From: Actinopolymorpha sp. NPDC004070
Lineage (GTDB): Bacteria; Actinomycetota; Actinomycetes; Propionibacteriales; Actinopolymorphaceae
DNA length: 64,000 nt
Assembly (NCBI RefSeq): GCF_040610475.1
Contig: NZ_JBEXMJ010000021.1
Location: 1-64,000 of the forward strand
Direction of reading: 5' to 3'
Below the pieces are notes generated by a model, which was not told the DNA's origin, made no database searches, and saw only the letters and a list, made by a program, of their open reading frames with translations. The translations under genes were made by a program, and so were the position numbers. The stretch's first letter is position 1. Each line of letters opens with the position of its first letter. Shown here in pieces: positions 8,696-16,934 of the stretch.

Positions 8696-9748
8696 ATGCC
8701 TCTTCAGCCTCACCTTCACCAGCGCCCGTTGAAGGTCGCCGTTCTCGGCCCGGTGGCATGGCGGACACCGCCGCGTCATTACGGTCCCTGGGAACTCGTC
8801 ACCAGCCTGCTCACCGAGGGGCTGGTCGCCCGCGGGCTCGACGTCACGTTGTTCGCCACCCTCGACTCGCAGACCACCGCCACGCTGGACGGGATCTGCC
8901 CGAACGGGTACGCGGAGGACCCCGGGCTCGACGGCCGGGTGTGGGAGGCGATGCACATCGCGTACGCCCTCGAACGCTCGGGAGAGTTCGACCTCGTGCA
9001 CAGCCACCTGGACTGGCTGCCGCTGGCGTTCTCCGCCCACTGCCGGGCGCCGCTGCTCACCACCGTGCACGGCTTCTCCGGCCGCGGCATCCTGCCCGCC
9101 TACGCCCGTGCCCGGTCGTCGTACGTCTCGATCTCCGACGCCGACCGCGCGCCCGAGCTCGACTACGTGGCCACCATCCACCACGGCATCAACCTGACCG
9201 AACTCCCGTACTCACCCGACGGTGGCACCGGCCTGGTCGCGTTCGGCCGGATCCATCCGGACAAGGGAACCGCCGAGGCGATCGACGTCGCTCGCCGCGC
9301 CGACCTGCCGTTGACGATCTGCGGGATTGTTCAGGATGAGAGTTATTTCATCGAACGCGTCCGTCCGCACATCGACGGCGACCGGGTGCGCTACCTCGGT
9401 TCGGTGGGACCGAAGGACCGGGCGGAGATCCTCGGCAACAGCCTCGCGCTGCTGCATCCGATCTCCTTCGACGAGCCGTTCGGACTGTCGGTCGTGGAGG
9501 CGATGGCCTGCGGAACTCCCGTGGTGGCGTTCCGCCGGGGCTCGATGCCGGAGGTCGTCGACGACGGGGTGACCGGCTTTCTGGTGCACACCGTCGAGGA
9601 GGCCGTCCGGGCGGTGGGCGTGGTCGGCGCGCTGGACCGGGCGGCCTGCCGTAAACATGTGGAAGAACGCTTCGGAGTGGACCGGATGGTCGACGAATAC
9701 GTGCGTGTCTACCGCGATATCGCCTCAACCGAGTTGAGCCCTTGGTAA
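8696..9748 (+). CDS. GT4-family glycosyltransferase
   Basis: A 350-residue retaining glycosyltransferase with the GT-B fold. The N-terminal Rossmann half contains FDLVHSHLDWLPLA and TTVHGFSGRG. The C-terminal half carries FGRIHPDKGTAEAIDVARRA, the LHPISFDEPFGLSVVEAMAC donor-binding motif (EX7E-type, with both Glu residues) and GTPVVAFRRGSMPEVV. It is expected to transfer a sugar from an NDP-sugar at the cytoplasmic side; donor and acceptor are unknown. ATG 8696 is used although no strong ribosome binding site is present, because upstream frame positions show no similarity to the family. It precedes a second GT4 gene by 175 nt and may belong to the same transcript. Confidence 0.88.
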   Translation: MPLQPHLHQRPLKVAVLGPVAWRTPPRHYGPWELVTSLLTEGLVARGLDVTLFATLDSQTTATLDGICPNGYAEDPGLDGRVWEAMHIAYALERSGEFDLVHSHLDWLPLAFSAHCRAPLLTTVHGFSGRGILPAYARARSSYVSISDADRAPELDYVATIHHGINLTELPYSPDGGTGLVAFGRIHPDKGTAEAIDVARRADLPLTICGIVQDESYFIERVRPHIDGDRVRYLGSVGPKDRAEILGNSLALLHPISFDEPFGLSVVEAMACGTPVVAFRRGSMPEVVDDGVTGFLVHTVEEAVRAVGVVGALDRAACRKHVEERFGVDRMVDEYVRVYRDIASTELSPW

Positions 9749-9923
9749 ATTCACAGGCGCCGAAGAGACCCGACCGGGTCCGGTGCAGGTTCGCGGAGGC
9801 CGATTTCGTAGGAAGGCGCCCCGCTGAACCCGTTTTTGTTGGCCTCGAGAAAGCCCGGGCCGGCTGGCGCCTTCCCCCGTGTGGCAGTAATTGCCGCCCG
9901 GGCGCATGAGCAGAAGGCACGGT

Positions 9924-11057
9924 ATGGCTACCAGCTTTGGCTTCCTCAGTACCCACCCCCCGACGCAGTGCGGTCTGGCGACCTTCAACTGCTCACTCGC
10001 CGCCCAGCTCACAGCGGGTGGCGTCGGCGGTGGGATCGTGCGGGTTCTCACGGAGGGTGACGATCGTCGCGCCTCGCCGGGTGTCGTACACACCTGGTCG
10101 GCCGCCCACGCCACCGGCTGGCTGGGTGCTGCCTCGGCACTGAACCAGTTCGACGTGGCGGTGATCCAGCACGAGTACGGCATCTACCCCGGCCCCGACG
10201 GCCAGGACGTTCTGCCGCTGCTGCGACGACTGCGGGTTCCGAGCATCGTGGTGCTGCACAGCGTCCTGACCAACCCGAGCTTCCGGCAGCGGATCCTGCT
10301 CGAGCAGATCGGTTCGATGGCCGACGCGGTGGTCACCATGACGCAGGCCGCACGCGACCGCCTGGTGGCGGGGTACGCCGTGGACCCGGCGAAGGTGACG
10401 GTCATCCCGCACGGCGCGCCCGAGTACGTCACCCGGCCGACCGAGGCCCGGACGGCACCACACCTGCTCACCTGGGGCCTCATCGGGCCCGGCAAGGGCA
10501 TCGAGTGGGCGTTGCAAGCGCTGCCACACCTGCGCGACCTCGACCCGCGGCCGACCTACACCGTGGCCGGCCGCACCCACCCGAAGATCCTGGAACGCGA
10601 CGGCGAGGCCTACCGCCGCGGCCTGCAGCGGCTGGGCGAGGAGCTCGGCGTGGCCGACACCGTCACTTTCGACGCGGTCTACCGCGACACCGAGTCGCTG
10701 AACCGGCTGATCCGGTCCGCCGACGTGGTGGTGCTGCCCTACGACTCCCGCGAGCAGGTCACCTCCGGCGTACTCATCGAGGCGGTCGCGGCGGGCATCC
10801 CCGTGGTGGCGACGAGCTTCCCGCACGCGGTGGAACTGCTCGCCGACGGCGCCGGCCTGGTGGTTCCGCACCAGGACCCCGTGGCCCTGGCGGCGGCCGT
10901 CCGGCGGATCCTCACCGAGCCCGGACTGGCCGGCGGGATGGTCGGCGCGAGCACCACCTCGACGCTGAGCTGGCCGGCGGTGGCCGAACGGTACGACACC
11001 CTGGCCAACCGTCTCCTGGCCGCGCGGCGTTACACCGCGGCGGCGCTGCCGTCGTGA
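9924..11057 (+). CDS. GT4-family glycosyltransferase
   Basis: A 377-residue GT-B glycosyltransferase. The N-terminus has TSFGFLSTHPPTQCGLATF followed by VIQHEYGIYPGPDG. The C-terminal nucleotide-sugar domain carries TWGLIGPGKGIEWALQALPHL and YDSREQVTSGVLIEAVAAGIPVVA-like donor-site sequence, with the first acidic residue of the EX7E motif replaced by a TSG-type motif, as in some mannosyltransferase-like GT4 enzymes. ATG 9924 has AGAAGG 6 nt upstream and is preferred over in-frame starts at 9891 and 9906. Its stop overlaps the next start (TGATG), so the two are coupled. Context with a GH130 enzyme hints at mannose-containing glycans; that is an inference. Confidence 0.87.
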   Translation: MATSFGFLSTHPPTQCGLATFNCSLAAQLTAGGVGGGIVRVLTEGDDRRASPGVVHTWSAAHATGWLGAASALNQFDVAVIQHEYGIYPGPDGQDVLPLLRRLRVPSIVVLHSVLTNPSFRQRILLEQIGSMADAVVTMTQAARDRLVAGYAVDPAKVTVIPHGAPEYVTRPTEARTAPHLLTWGLIGPGKGIEWALQALPHLRDLDPRPTYTVAGRTHPKILERDGEAYRRGLQRLGEELGVADTVTFDAVYRDTESLNRLIRSADVVVLPYDSREQVTSGVLIEAVAAGIPVVATSFPHAVELLADGAGLVVPHQDPVALAAAVRRILTEPGLAGGMVGASTTSTLSWPAVAERYDTLANRLLAARRYTAAALPS

Positions 11058-12067
11058 TGTCCGTGATCGCGCCCGCGCCCTCGTTCAGCCACGTCATCCG
11101 GATGTCGGACGACACCGGGCTGTTCGAGCATTCTCGCAACGCCATCGTGCGCCGTGAGCACGGTTACTGCACCGACGACGTGTCCCGCGGGCTCGTCGTC
11201 ACCAGCCGCGAGCCGGACCCCTCGGAGGAGGTGGTCCGGCTGGCGGAGATCTACCTCACGTTCCTCACCCACGCCCAGGACCACACCGGCGCGTTCCGCA
11301 ACCGGCTGGGTCACGACCGGCGGTGGAGCGACCGGCCGGCCCTCGGAGACTGGTGGGGGCGGGCATTGTGGGGTCTCGGCACCGCCGCGGCCCGCAACCC
11401 CGCTCCATGGATCCGCAAGGAGGCCATGATCGCCTTCGACCTCGGGGCCACCAAGCGGTCCTGGGCGGTGCGCGCCATGGCGTTCGCCGGACTCGGCGCG
11501 GCCGAGGTGCTCCGCGCCCACCCTGACCACAAGGGTGCGGCGGCGCTGCTCGCGGACGCCGCCAAGGCCGTGGGCGGCCCGGGCGAGGACCCCGACTGGC
11601 CGTGGCCGCAGGAGCACCTCACCTATGCCAACGCCTCGCTGGCCGAGGTGGTCATCGCCGCCGGAAAGCTGGGCGGTGACCAGCGGGTGCTCGAGTCGGG
11701 GCTGCGGATGCTCGCCTGGCTGCACGACGTCCAGCGCAACGGCGACCGGCTGTCGGTGATCGCGGTGGGCGGATACCGCCGCAACGGTCCCCGGAACCGC
11801 CACGACCAGCAGCCGATCGAGGTGGCCAGCTTCGCCGACGCGTGCGCCACGGCGGCCGAGGCGACCGGCGACGAGTCCTGGGACGACGGGATCAGCCAGG
11901 CGGTGGCGTGGTTCCTCGGCGACAACGACCTGGGCACGCCCATGTGGGACTCCACCACCGGTGGCAGCTACGACGGGCTCACCCCGACCGGTCCCAACCC
12001 CAACCAGGGCGCGGAGTCGACCCTCGCGCTCGTGTCCACCCTGCAGCACGCCAGGCGCCTGTCGTGA
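11057..12067 (+). CDS. Alpha-helical, glycan-operon-associated protein
   Basis: A 336-residue soluble protein, probably an (alpha/alpha)6-type helical repeat fold as in N-acylglucosamine epimerase or glycosidase-like proteins. Conserved-looking stretches are HVIRMSDDTGLFEHSRNAI, REHGYCTDDVSRGLVV, GDWWGRALWGLG and TGGSYDGLTPTGPNPNQGAES. The C-terminal NPNQGAES motif and paired Trp residues recall carbohydrate-active clefts, but I cannot name the catalytic residues. Its start overlaps the upstream glycosyltransferase stop (TGATG) and its stop overlaps the downstream GH130 start (GTGA). It is therefore locked into the same translational unit and most likely acts on the same glycan. Confidence 0.75.
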   Translation: MSVIAPAPSFSHVIRMSDDTGLFEHSRNAIVRREHGYCTDDVSRGLVVTSREPDPSEEVVRLAEIYLTFLTHAQDHTGAFRNRLGHDRRWSDRPALGDWWGRALWGLGTAAARNPAPWIRKEAMIAFDLGATKRSWAVRAMAFAGLGAAEVLRAHPDHKGAAALLADAAKAVGGPGEDPDWPWPQEHLTYANASLAEVVIAAGKLGGDQRVLESGLRMLAWLHDVQRNGDRLSVIAVGGYRRNGPRNRHDQQPIEVASFADACATAAEATGDESWDDGISQAVAWFLGDNDLGTPMWDSTTGGSYDGLTPTGPNPNQGAESTLALVSTLQHARRLS

Positions 12068-13536
12068 CGGCACCGGGCCTGGCCTCCCGGCTGGACCTGG
12101 TGCTGGCCCCCGACTCCCGTCGGGTGATCATCCGGCCGTTCGTGCCGGGGGAGGACGACGACCTCGTCCGCGCCCGGATCTCCGCACTGGTCGAGCGGGT
12201 CGTCCGCCTCGACGACGACGAGACCGGGCGGCTCCTGCAGCAGACGCTGCTGCACTTCGGGGAACGTCACCACGACCTGGAGATGACGTTCCTGCACCAC
12301 TACGACCTCGTACGCCCGCGCATCGACCGGCACGCCGAGCTGTCACCCACGGCCCGGCTGCTGGTCGGTGCGTACTGCAGTCAGGAGTTCGCCGTCGAGG
12401 CGGCTGCGCTGTGCAACCCGTCGATGGTGCCCCACCCGGACCAGTCCGGCCTGTCCGCCGGCCAGTTGCGGGTGGCGCTGAGCCTGCGCCAGATCGGCGA
12501 GGGGCACCTGTCCTCGATCGGGTTCGCCACCGGCGTGATCGACCCCGGTCGTGGCCGCCTCGACGTGGCCGACCGGCGGGGTCCGCTGCTGGCCGGCCGG
12601 CGGGCCGGCACCCGGCACCGCCGGGACCTGTTCGCCTCGGGGCTGGAGGAGGACGGCTGGAACGACAAGGTGTCCGCGGCCGTCCTCGCCTCCCTGCCGG
12701 AGGGGTTCGACGACGAGGACTTCGACCGCGCGCTGTCCCACCTGCCGGCGGACCTGCTGGCCGGCGAGGAGGAGGCGGCCGCGGTGGACCGGCTCCGGTG
12801 GGCCGCCTCGGCCAGCTACGCCGTCACCTTCCCCGAGGAGGTGCCGCTGAGCCAGCGGGTGCTGTGGCCGCTGACCGCCACCGAGAGCAACGGCATGGAG
12901 GACGCGCGGTTCGTGCGGTTCGTGGCCGACGACGGTGAGGCGGCCTACCACGCGACCTACACGACGTACGACGGCAGGCACATCAGCGTGCGCATGCTGA
13001 GCACCGCGGATCTGCGCAACTTCGAGGTGACACCGGTGCGGGGGCCGGCCGCGCGCAACAAGGGGATGGCGTTGTTCCCGCGTACCGTCGGTGGCCGCCA
13101 CTTCGCCCTGTGCCGCTCCGACGGGGAGACCATCGGGCTGAGTGCGCTGGACCGGCAGAACCGCTGGCAGCAGCCGGTGCCGCTGTACGTCCCCCGCCTC
13201 GGCTGGGAGCTCACCCAGGTCGGCAACTGCGGTTCACCGCTGGAGACCGAGGCGGGCTGGCTGGTGCTCACCCACGGGGTCGGGCCGATGCGGAGGTACG
13301 CCATCAGCGCGCTGCTGCTCGACCTGCACCGGCCCGAGCGGGTGATCGCCCAGCTGCCCGGAGTGCTCCTCGCGCCCCAGGACGAGGAGAGCGAGGGGTA
13401 CGTGCCGAACGTCGTCTACTCCTGCGGCGGCGTGTTACACGCAGGAACACTGTGGTTGCCCTACGGCGCAAGCGACACCCGGGTCGGCTTCGCCACCGTC
13501 AACGTCGCCACCCTGCTCGCCGCGATGGGACAGTGA
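12064..13536 (+). CDS. GH130-family glycosidase/phosphorylase
   Basis: A 490-residue protein whose C-terminal two-thirds is a five-bladed beta-propeller of GH130 (beta-mannoside phosphorylases and beta-1,2-mannosidases). Diagnostic pieces are NGMEDARFVRF (containing the catalytic Asp of GxEDxR), ATYTTYDGRH, ARNKGMALFPR, VGNCGSPLETEAGWLVLTHGV and RRYAISALLLDLHRP. About 170 N-terminal residues precede the propeller and are helical. The GTG start overlaps the upstream stop. Known activities are reversible phosphorolysis or hydrolysis of beta-mannosides; which one applies here cannot be read from the motifs. The final 102 bp overlap the 3' end of the convergent WhiB gene. Confidence 0.85.
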   Translation: MTAPGLASRLDLVLAPDSRRVIIRPFVPGEDDDLVRARISALVERVVRLDDDETGRLLQQTLLHFGERHHDLEMTFLHHYDLVRPRIDRHAELSPTARLLVGAYCSQEFAVEAAALCNPSMVPHPDQSGLSAGQLRVALSLRQIGEGHLSSIGFATGVIDPGRGRLDVADRRGPLLAGRRAGTRHRRDLFASGLEEDGWNDKVSAAVLASLPEGFDDEDFDRALSHLPADLLAGEEEAAAVDRLRWAASASYAVTFPEEVPLSQRVLWPLTATESNGMEDARFVRFVADDGEAAYHATYTTYDGRHISVRMLSTADLRNFEVTPVRGPAARNKGMALFPRTVGGRHFALCRSDGETIGLSALDRQNRWQQPVPLYVPRLGWELTQVGNCGSPLETEAGWLVLTHGVGPMRRYAISALLLDLHRPERVIAQLPGVLLAPQDEESEGYVPNVVYSCGGVLHAGTLWLPYGASDTRVGFATVNVATLLAAMGQ

Positions 13537-13878
13537 CGACGCCTGGACCAGCACGGGCGTGCCGTTCGGGGTGGCGGACGCGGCGGCCCTCGTCCGTACC
13601 GGCGCGGGCACCGGCAGGGCGGAGGCGGTGATCCGCCCGCGTCGTACGGCGTTGCGGTTGGCCTCGGTGGTGCCACCCCACACGCCGTAGGTCTCCGGCA
13701 GTCCCAGCGCGTGGGAACGGCAGGGTTCGAGAACGGGGCAGGCCGCGCAGAACTCCAGCGCCCGGGCCTCGCGGGTCAGTCGCTGCGGAGGTTTCTCGCC
13801 CTCCGGTCCGTAGAACAGCCCGTCAGGTGCACGGACGCAGGCAGCCTCGTGGTGCCACGCCCGCGACCGGGCGGGCAT
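13435..13878 (-). CDS. WhiB-family [4Fe-4S] transcriptional regulator
   Basis: A 147-residue WhiB-like protein. Four cluster-ligand cysteines are visible: one in HEAACVRAPD and three in FCAACPVLEPC, followed by the family turn GVWGGTT and a basic segment (RRGR) for DNA or sigma-factor contact. ATG 13878 has GGAGG 6 nt upstream; an ATG at 13923 lacks one. WhiB proteins bind the principal sigma factor and sense redox or nitric oxide through the cluster. The last ~35 residues are antisense to the GH130 gene and look like read-through (Gly/Asp-rich, ending CSCV), much longer than the usual tail. This suggests loss of an earlier stop. Confidence 0.9.
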   Translation of the reverse strand: MPARSRAWHHEAACVRAPDGLFYGPEGEKPPQRLTREARALEFCAACPVLEPCRSHALGLPETYGVWGGTTEANRNAVRRGRITASALPVPAPVRTRAAASATPNGTPVLVQASSLSHRGEQGGDVDGGEADPGVACAVGQPQCSCV

Positions 13879-14037
13879 CGGCTTCCTCCGGCCGCCCGGG
13901 ACGGCAGCACGCCGTCGTGCCATGCGAGAACCCCATTCCGCTGCTTTCGTCCGGCTTGTGCCGGCCTCCCGCGCTCACCCCCGCGTTCTCGCGCCTTGCT
14001 CGAGCCCCTTCGTCCCCTGACATGGGCTCACGGTGGG

Positions 14038-14081
14038 CTTACGGTGTAAGCGACGCCGTTGCGCCAACCTTACGTTGTAAG
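14038..14081. promoter_or_regulatory. Paired palindromic operator upstream of TetR gene
   Basis: Two nearly identical 13-bp palindromes, CTTACGGTGTAAG (14038-14050) and CTTACGTTGTAAG (14069-14081), have centres 31 bp apart, about three helical turns on the same face. The TTAC-N3-GTAA core is typical of TetR-family operators. They lie 94-137 bp upstream of the TetR start, in the WhiB/TetR divergent gap, so autoregulation is likely. Binding itself is inferred. Confidence 0.7.
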
Positions 14082-14174
14082 CGGCCCTGCGCAAAGCACG
14101 CGTCGGACTCCGACGTGGTACGCAGGGGGGTGGACACGCCCAGGCCGGCGCCACGGCGAGACAGGAGCGTCCCC

Positions 14175-14954
14175 ATGAATGCACCCGGGACACCGCAACC
14201 TTCAGGCGGTGACAGATCGACCCGGTCGACCGGCTCGACGCGCACCCACGACAACTCGGCCCCCGGGCGCGGCGGCCTCAACCGCGAGCTGATCGTCTCC
14301 GCGGCCATCGAGTACGTCGACGAGCACGGGCTGGCGATGCTCACCATGCGCCGCCTCGGCGAGCACCTGGGCGTGGAGGCGATGTCGCTCTACCGCTACG
14401 TGAACGGCCGGGAGGACCTGCTGGAGGAGATCGTCCGCCGGATGGTGGACGGCCTGCACGTGGACCGCGCCCGGCGCGAACTCCTCGCCGGCCCCGGCTG
14501 GCAGGCCTACCTCCAGTGGCTCGCGCACGCCGTCCGCCGGCTGGCCCGCCAGCATCCGCAGCTGTTCCCGCTGATCGCCACCCGGCACCCGGCTGCGCCC
14601 TGGCTGCGGCCGCCGCTGCGCAGCCTGGACGTGGTCGAGGACTTCCTGGCCACCCTCGTCGACCGCGGGTTCACCATGGAGGACGCCGTGATGGCCTACC
14701 GCGCGTTCACCAGCTACCTGCTCGGCTACCTCCTGCTGGAGGTGTCCACGCTGAGCGGCCGCACCGTCGCCGAGGACTCGCTGACCGAGGTGGCCAAGTC
14801 CCCACCGGCCTCACCGGTGCCACTGGACGGCTACCCCCACATCCAGCGGCTGGAGACGCTGCTGTCCCAGGACCACACCGACCTGGAGTTCGAGCTGTCC
14901 CTGGAGGACATGCTGGACCGCATCGAGCGGCTGCTGGCCAGCGACCGGTCCTGA
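14175..14954 (+). CDS. TetR/AcrR-family transcriptional regulator
   Basis: A 259-residue repressor-type regulator. After a 35-residue Ser/Thr/Gly-rich leader, the helix-turn-helix lies at about residues 38-85 (LNRELIVSAAIEYVDEHG, TMRRLGEHLGVEAMSLYRYV, followed by REDLLEEIV). The C-terminal part resembles the TetR_C ligand-binding domain, with helical segments such as WQAYLQWLAHAVRRLARQHP and AYRAFTSYLLGYLLLEVS. ATG 14175 has GGAG 8 nt upstream. The two palindromes at 14038-14081 are its probable operator. The inducer is unknown. Apart from itself, the only candidate target in the window is the divergent WhiB gene. Confidence 0.9.
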   Translation: MNAPGTPQPSGGDRSTRSTGSTRTHDNSAPGRGGLNRELIVSAAIEYVDEHGLAMLTMRRLGEHLGVEAMSLYRYVNGREDLLEEIVRRMVDGLHVDRARRELLAGPGWQAYLQWLAHAVRRLARQHPQLFPLIATRHPAAPWLRPPLRSLDVVEDFLATLVDRGFTMEDAVMAYRAFTSYLLGYLLLEVSTLSGRTVAEDSLTEVAKSPPASPVPLDGYPHIQRLETLLSQDHTDLEFELSLEDMLDRIERLLASDRS

Positions 14955-14977
14955 GCCTCAGCGGTCGCACTCCAACC

Positions 14978-15439
14978 TCAGCGGTCGGACGCAGGCCAGA
15001 CGTAGGGCAGATCGGGAGGTACGCCGGGGAAGAGGCCGGCGTACGTCGCGCTGTCCTTGCGGACCAGCGCGGACTGGTGACTGCGGTGGAAGTCCGGGTC
15101 GCCCAGCCACGGCGGCAGCTCGCCGGCGTCGGCGAGGGCGGACTGTTCGCGGATCTCCTCCCGCCCGGTGGCCTGGGCGAGGTCGGCCCGCATGGTGGCG
15201 GCGCAGGTGTCCCGGCGGCCGGTGCCCGTCCAGACCCGGCAGACCTCCAGCCCGTACCTCACCAGCGCCTCGGGGTAGCCGGTCCACATCCGCACCACCG
15301 GGTGGTGCCGCCAGCCGTGGCCGGGGACGGTGAGCCCGCGCAGCACCTGCAGGGTCTCGACCCGCTGCTTGCCCAGCCGGCGCTGGTCGAGGACCCGGGC
15401 GGAGGCGGCGAAGTCGGCGTACGGCAGGAACGTCTGCAT
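14978..15439 (-). CDS. MSMEG_6728-family protein (pyrimidine-dimer DNA glycosylase-like)
   Basis: A 153-residue protein with the N-terminal hallmark MQTFLPYADF followed by SARVLDQRRLGKQRVETLQV, then HHPVVRMWTGYPEALVRYG. This is the pattern of the MSMEG_6728 family, which profile resources place with T4 endonuclease V-like pyrimidine-dimer excision proteins. The polar LDxRRLGKQRVE helix is the most conserved feature. An actual repair role has not been shown for this branch to my knowledge. Convergent with the TetR gene (23-nt gap), monocistronic. Confidence 0.8.
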   Translation of the reverse strand: MQTFLPYADFAASARVLDQRRLGKQRVETLQVLRGLTVPGHGWRHHPVVRMWTGYPEALVRYGLEVCRVWTGTGRRDTCAATMRADLAQATGREEIREQSALADAGELPPWLGDPDFHRSHQSALVRKDSATYAGLFPGVPPDLPYVWPASDR

Positions 15440-15502
15440 CCTGCAGGGTTTCCCGACACCGCCCGGGCCAATCCCGACGGGTGCCGTTCGAGCTGGGCTG
15501 CC

Positions 15503-16081
15503 CTAGTCGTCGAGGAACTCCCGGCACGCGGACTTGTAGTGGTAGTCCGGCCCGCAGTCGTTCGTCACGTAGGTCTTGCCGTCCGAACAGATCACGCTCG
15601 GCAGGTCGCCGCCGGACTGTCCGCGCCGCCAGACCCAGGCGTTGATGACCTCGGTGTCGGCCAGGTTCCAGCACCGGAAGTCGATCCGGTAGTCCTCGTA
15701 CTCGCACTCGTCGTGCCACCTGCCGTCGACGGCCGTGCGGTGGCGCCTGATGTTGGGCTTGCAGTAGCGCTGGCTGACCCGAGCGGCGTCGGGGTTGCAC
15801 CACCGCCAGTCGGTACGCCGAGAGCTGGTGCTGTAGTCGTGGCAGTTGTTCCAGTACTCCCACGGGTCGCCGCCGTGCCGGCTGGCCTGCGCCTCGCGAC
15901 CGCCGGGCAGCAGGTCCAGGGCGCTCAGGCCGAGCACCATGCCGGTGGTCAGGACCCCCTTGAGCAGGCTGCGGCGGTTGATGTGGTCGCGTTCGATCAG
16001 CTTGCGCACCGCGCTCGGTGTGGCGTTGGCGGGCGGCGAGCTCGCACTCGGGATCGGGATCGGGGTGGTGTCAGTGGTCAT
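15503..16081 (-). CDS. Tat-exported cysteine-rich protein of unknown function
   Basis: A 192-residue precursor. A twin-arginine signal sits unusually deep: R36-R37 in INRRSLLKGVLTTGM, a hydrophobic stretch, and a likely cut after REAQA (about residue 66). The mature part of about 126 residues has eight cysteines (for example YWNNC, WRWCNPD, QRYCKP, RCWNLA, VICSDG, NDCGPD, SACREF) and many Trp/Tyr residues. The ATG at 16081 overlaps the upstream stop (ATGA), with AAGAAGG 7 nt before it. The gene closes an operon containing MauE- and MauD-like proteins, which in methylotrophs are needed to form disulfides in the Cys-rich, Tat-exported small subunit of methylamine dehydrogenase. By analogy it is the probable client of that pair. 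I see no clear sequence homology to MauA. Confidence 0.75.
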   Translation of the reverse strand: MTTDTTPIPIPSASSPPANATPSAVRKLIERDHINRRSLLKGVLTTGMVLGLSALDLLPGGREAQASRHGGDPWEYWNNCHDYSTSSRRTDWRWCNPDAARVSQRYCKPNIRRHRTAVDGRWHDECEYEDYRIDFRCWNLADTEVINAWVWRRGQSGGDLPSVICSDGKTYVTNDCGPDYHYKSACREFLDD

Positions 16082-16863
16082 GACCATGCCTTCTTTCCGG
16101 TGCTCTTTCCGGTGTCCTCGCGTGGCCAGCACAGTTCGGTGACCCGGTGCAGGAACTCCACCCGCCGCTCACAGAGGTGTTTGTGGTCGCGTTCGCCGGC
16201 GAGGGTCGTGACGGTGGACGGGGTGGCGTGGATGACCACCATGTCCGAGGACCCCTGGTCCGCGGGGGAGACCTCCTCGGCCCACACCTCACCGGTGGGA
16301 ACCGCCGCGCCCGACCACACCGGCACCAGCCGGTGCGCAAGGGCGGGTTGACGGATGTCGAGGTGGCCGACCCCGGGGATCCGCTTGCTGACCTCGAGCA
16401 CCTCGACGTTGTGCGCGGCCGGCCGGCCCGCGGTCACCCGCAGGCCCTCCGGGCTGTCGTGGAAGCCGAGCCCGGCGAAGTAGCGGAGTACGTGCGAACC
16501 CGGCATCTTCGGGTCCGGCAGCCAGGTCGCCGCCTCGTGCCAGGGCCCCCGCCACACCGCGAGTCCCTGGTCGGCCTGGTCGCTGTGGCCGATCATGCAC
16601 TGGCCGCCCTGCATCTGGACGACGTTGCTCCAGTGCCCGTCGATGACGCGTTCGAGGACGTGGTCGTAGTTGCCGGCCCTGGCGATGTGCAGCTGGCGCA
16701 GGTCGAGGCCTTCCGGCGTACCCGCGTAGGGCCGGTTGGTCGTGATGCGGACCGAGGCCGACCACGGCTCGGTCAGGTCGTATCCGGGCGCGCACAGCGT
16801 CACCCGGCCGCCGTCCGCGGACCGGAAGTGCGTACGTGCGGAGGCGTGCTGGTCGTCGTGCAC
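16078..16863 (-). CDS. Conserved hypothetical protein, coupled to Tat Cys-rich protein
   Basis: A 261-residue soluble protein with no signal peptide or membrane segment. It begins from a GTG with AGGAG 5 nt upstream. It has mostly beta-prone sequence with many His residues, for example VVQMQGGQCMIGHSDQADQG, AVWRGPWHEAATWLPDPKMP and MVVIHATPSTVTTLAGERDH. I do not recognise the family. Its stop overlaps the start of the Tat Cys-rich gene by 4 nt, so the two are probably made in stoichiometric amounts and may interact or assist each other. It could be a chaperone or modification protein for the exported partner; that is inference only. Confidence 0.65.
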   Translation of the reverse strand: MHDDQHASARTHFRSADGGRVTLCAPGYDLTEPWSASVRITTNRPYAGTPEGLDLRQLHIARAGNYDHVLERVIDGHWSNVVQMQGGQCMIGHSDQADQGLAVWRGPWHEAATWLPDPKMPGSHVLRYFAGLGFHDSPEGLRVTAGRPAAHNVEVLEVSKRIPGVGHLDIRQPALAHRLVPVWSGAAVPTGEVWAEEVSPADQGSSDMVVIHATPSTVTTLAGERDHKHLCERRVEFLHRVTELCWPREDTGKSTGKKAWS

Positions 16864-16934
16864 CGTGGCTCCTGTCGTCGTGTGGTGATCGGGCGGGTTG
16901 GTGGGGCCGGTCGGTCAGCCGGCCGGTCTGGCGG

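Noticed and set aside
15503..16081. Methylamine dehydrogenase small subunit (MauA)
   Set aside because: The context and Cys content are similar, but no MauA-like motif was seen and MauB/MauG homologues are missing.
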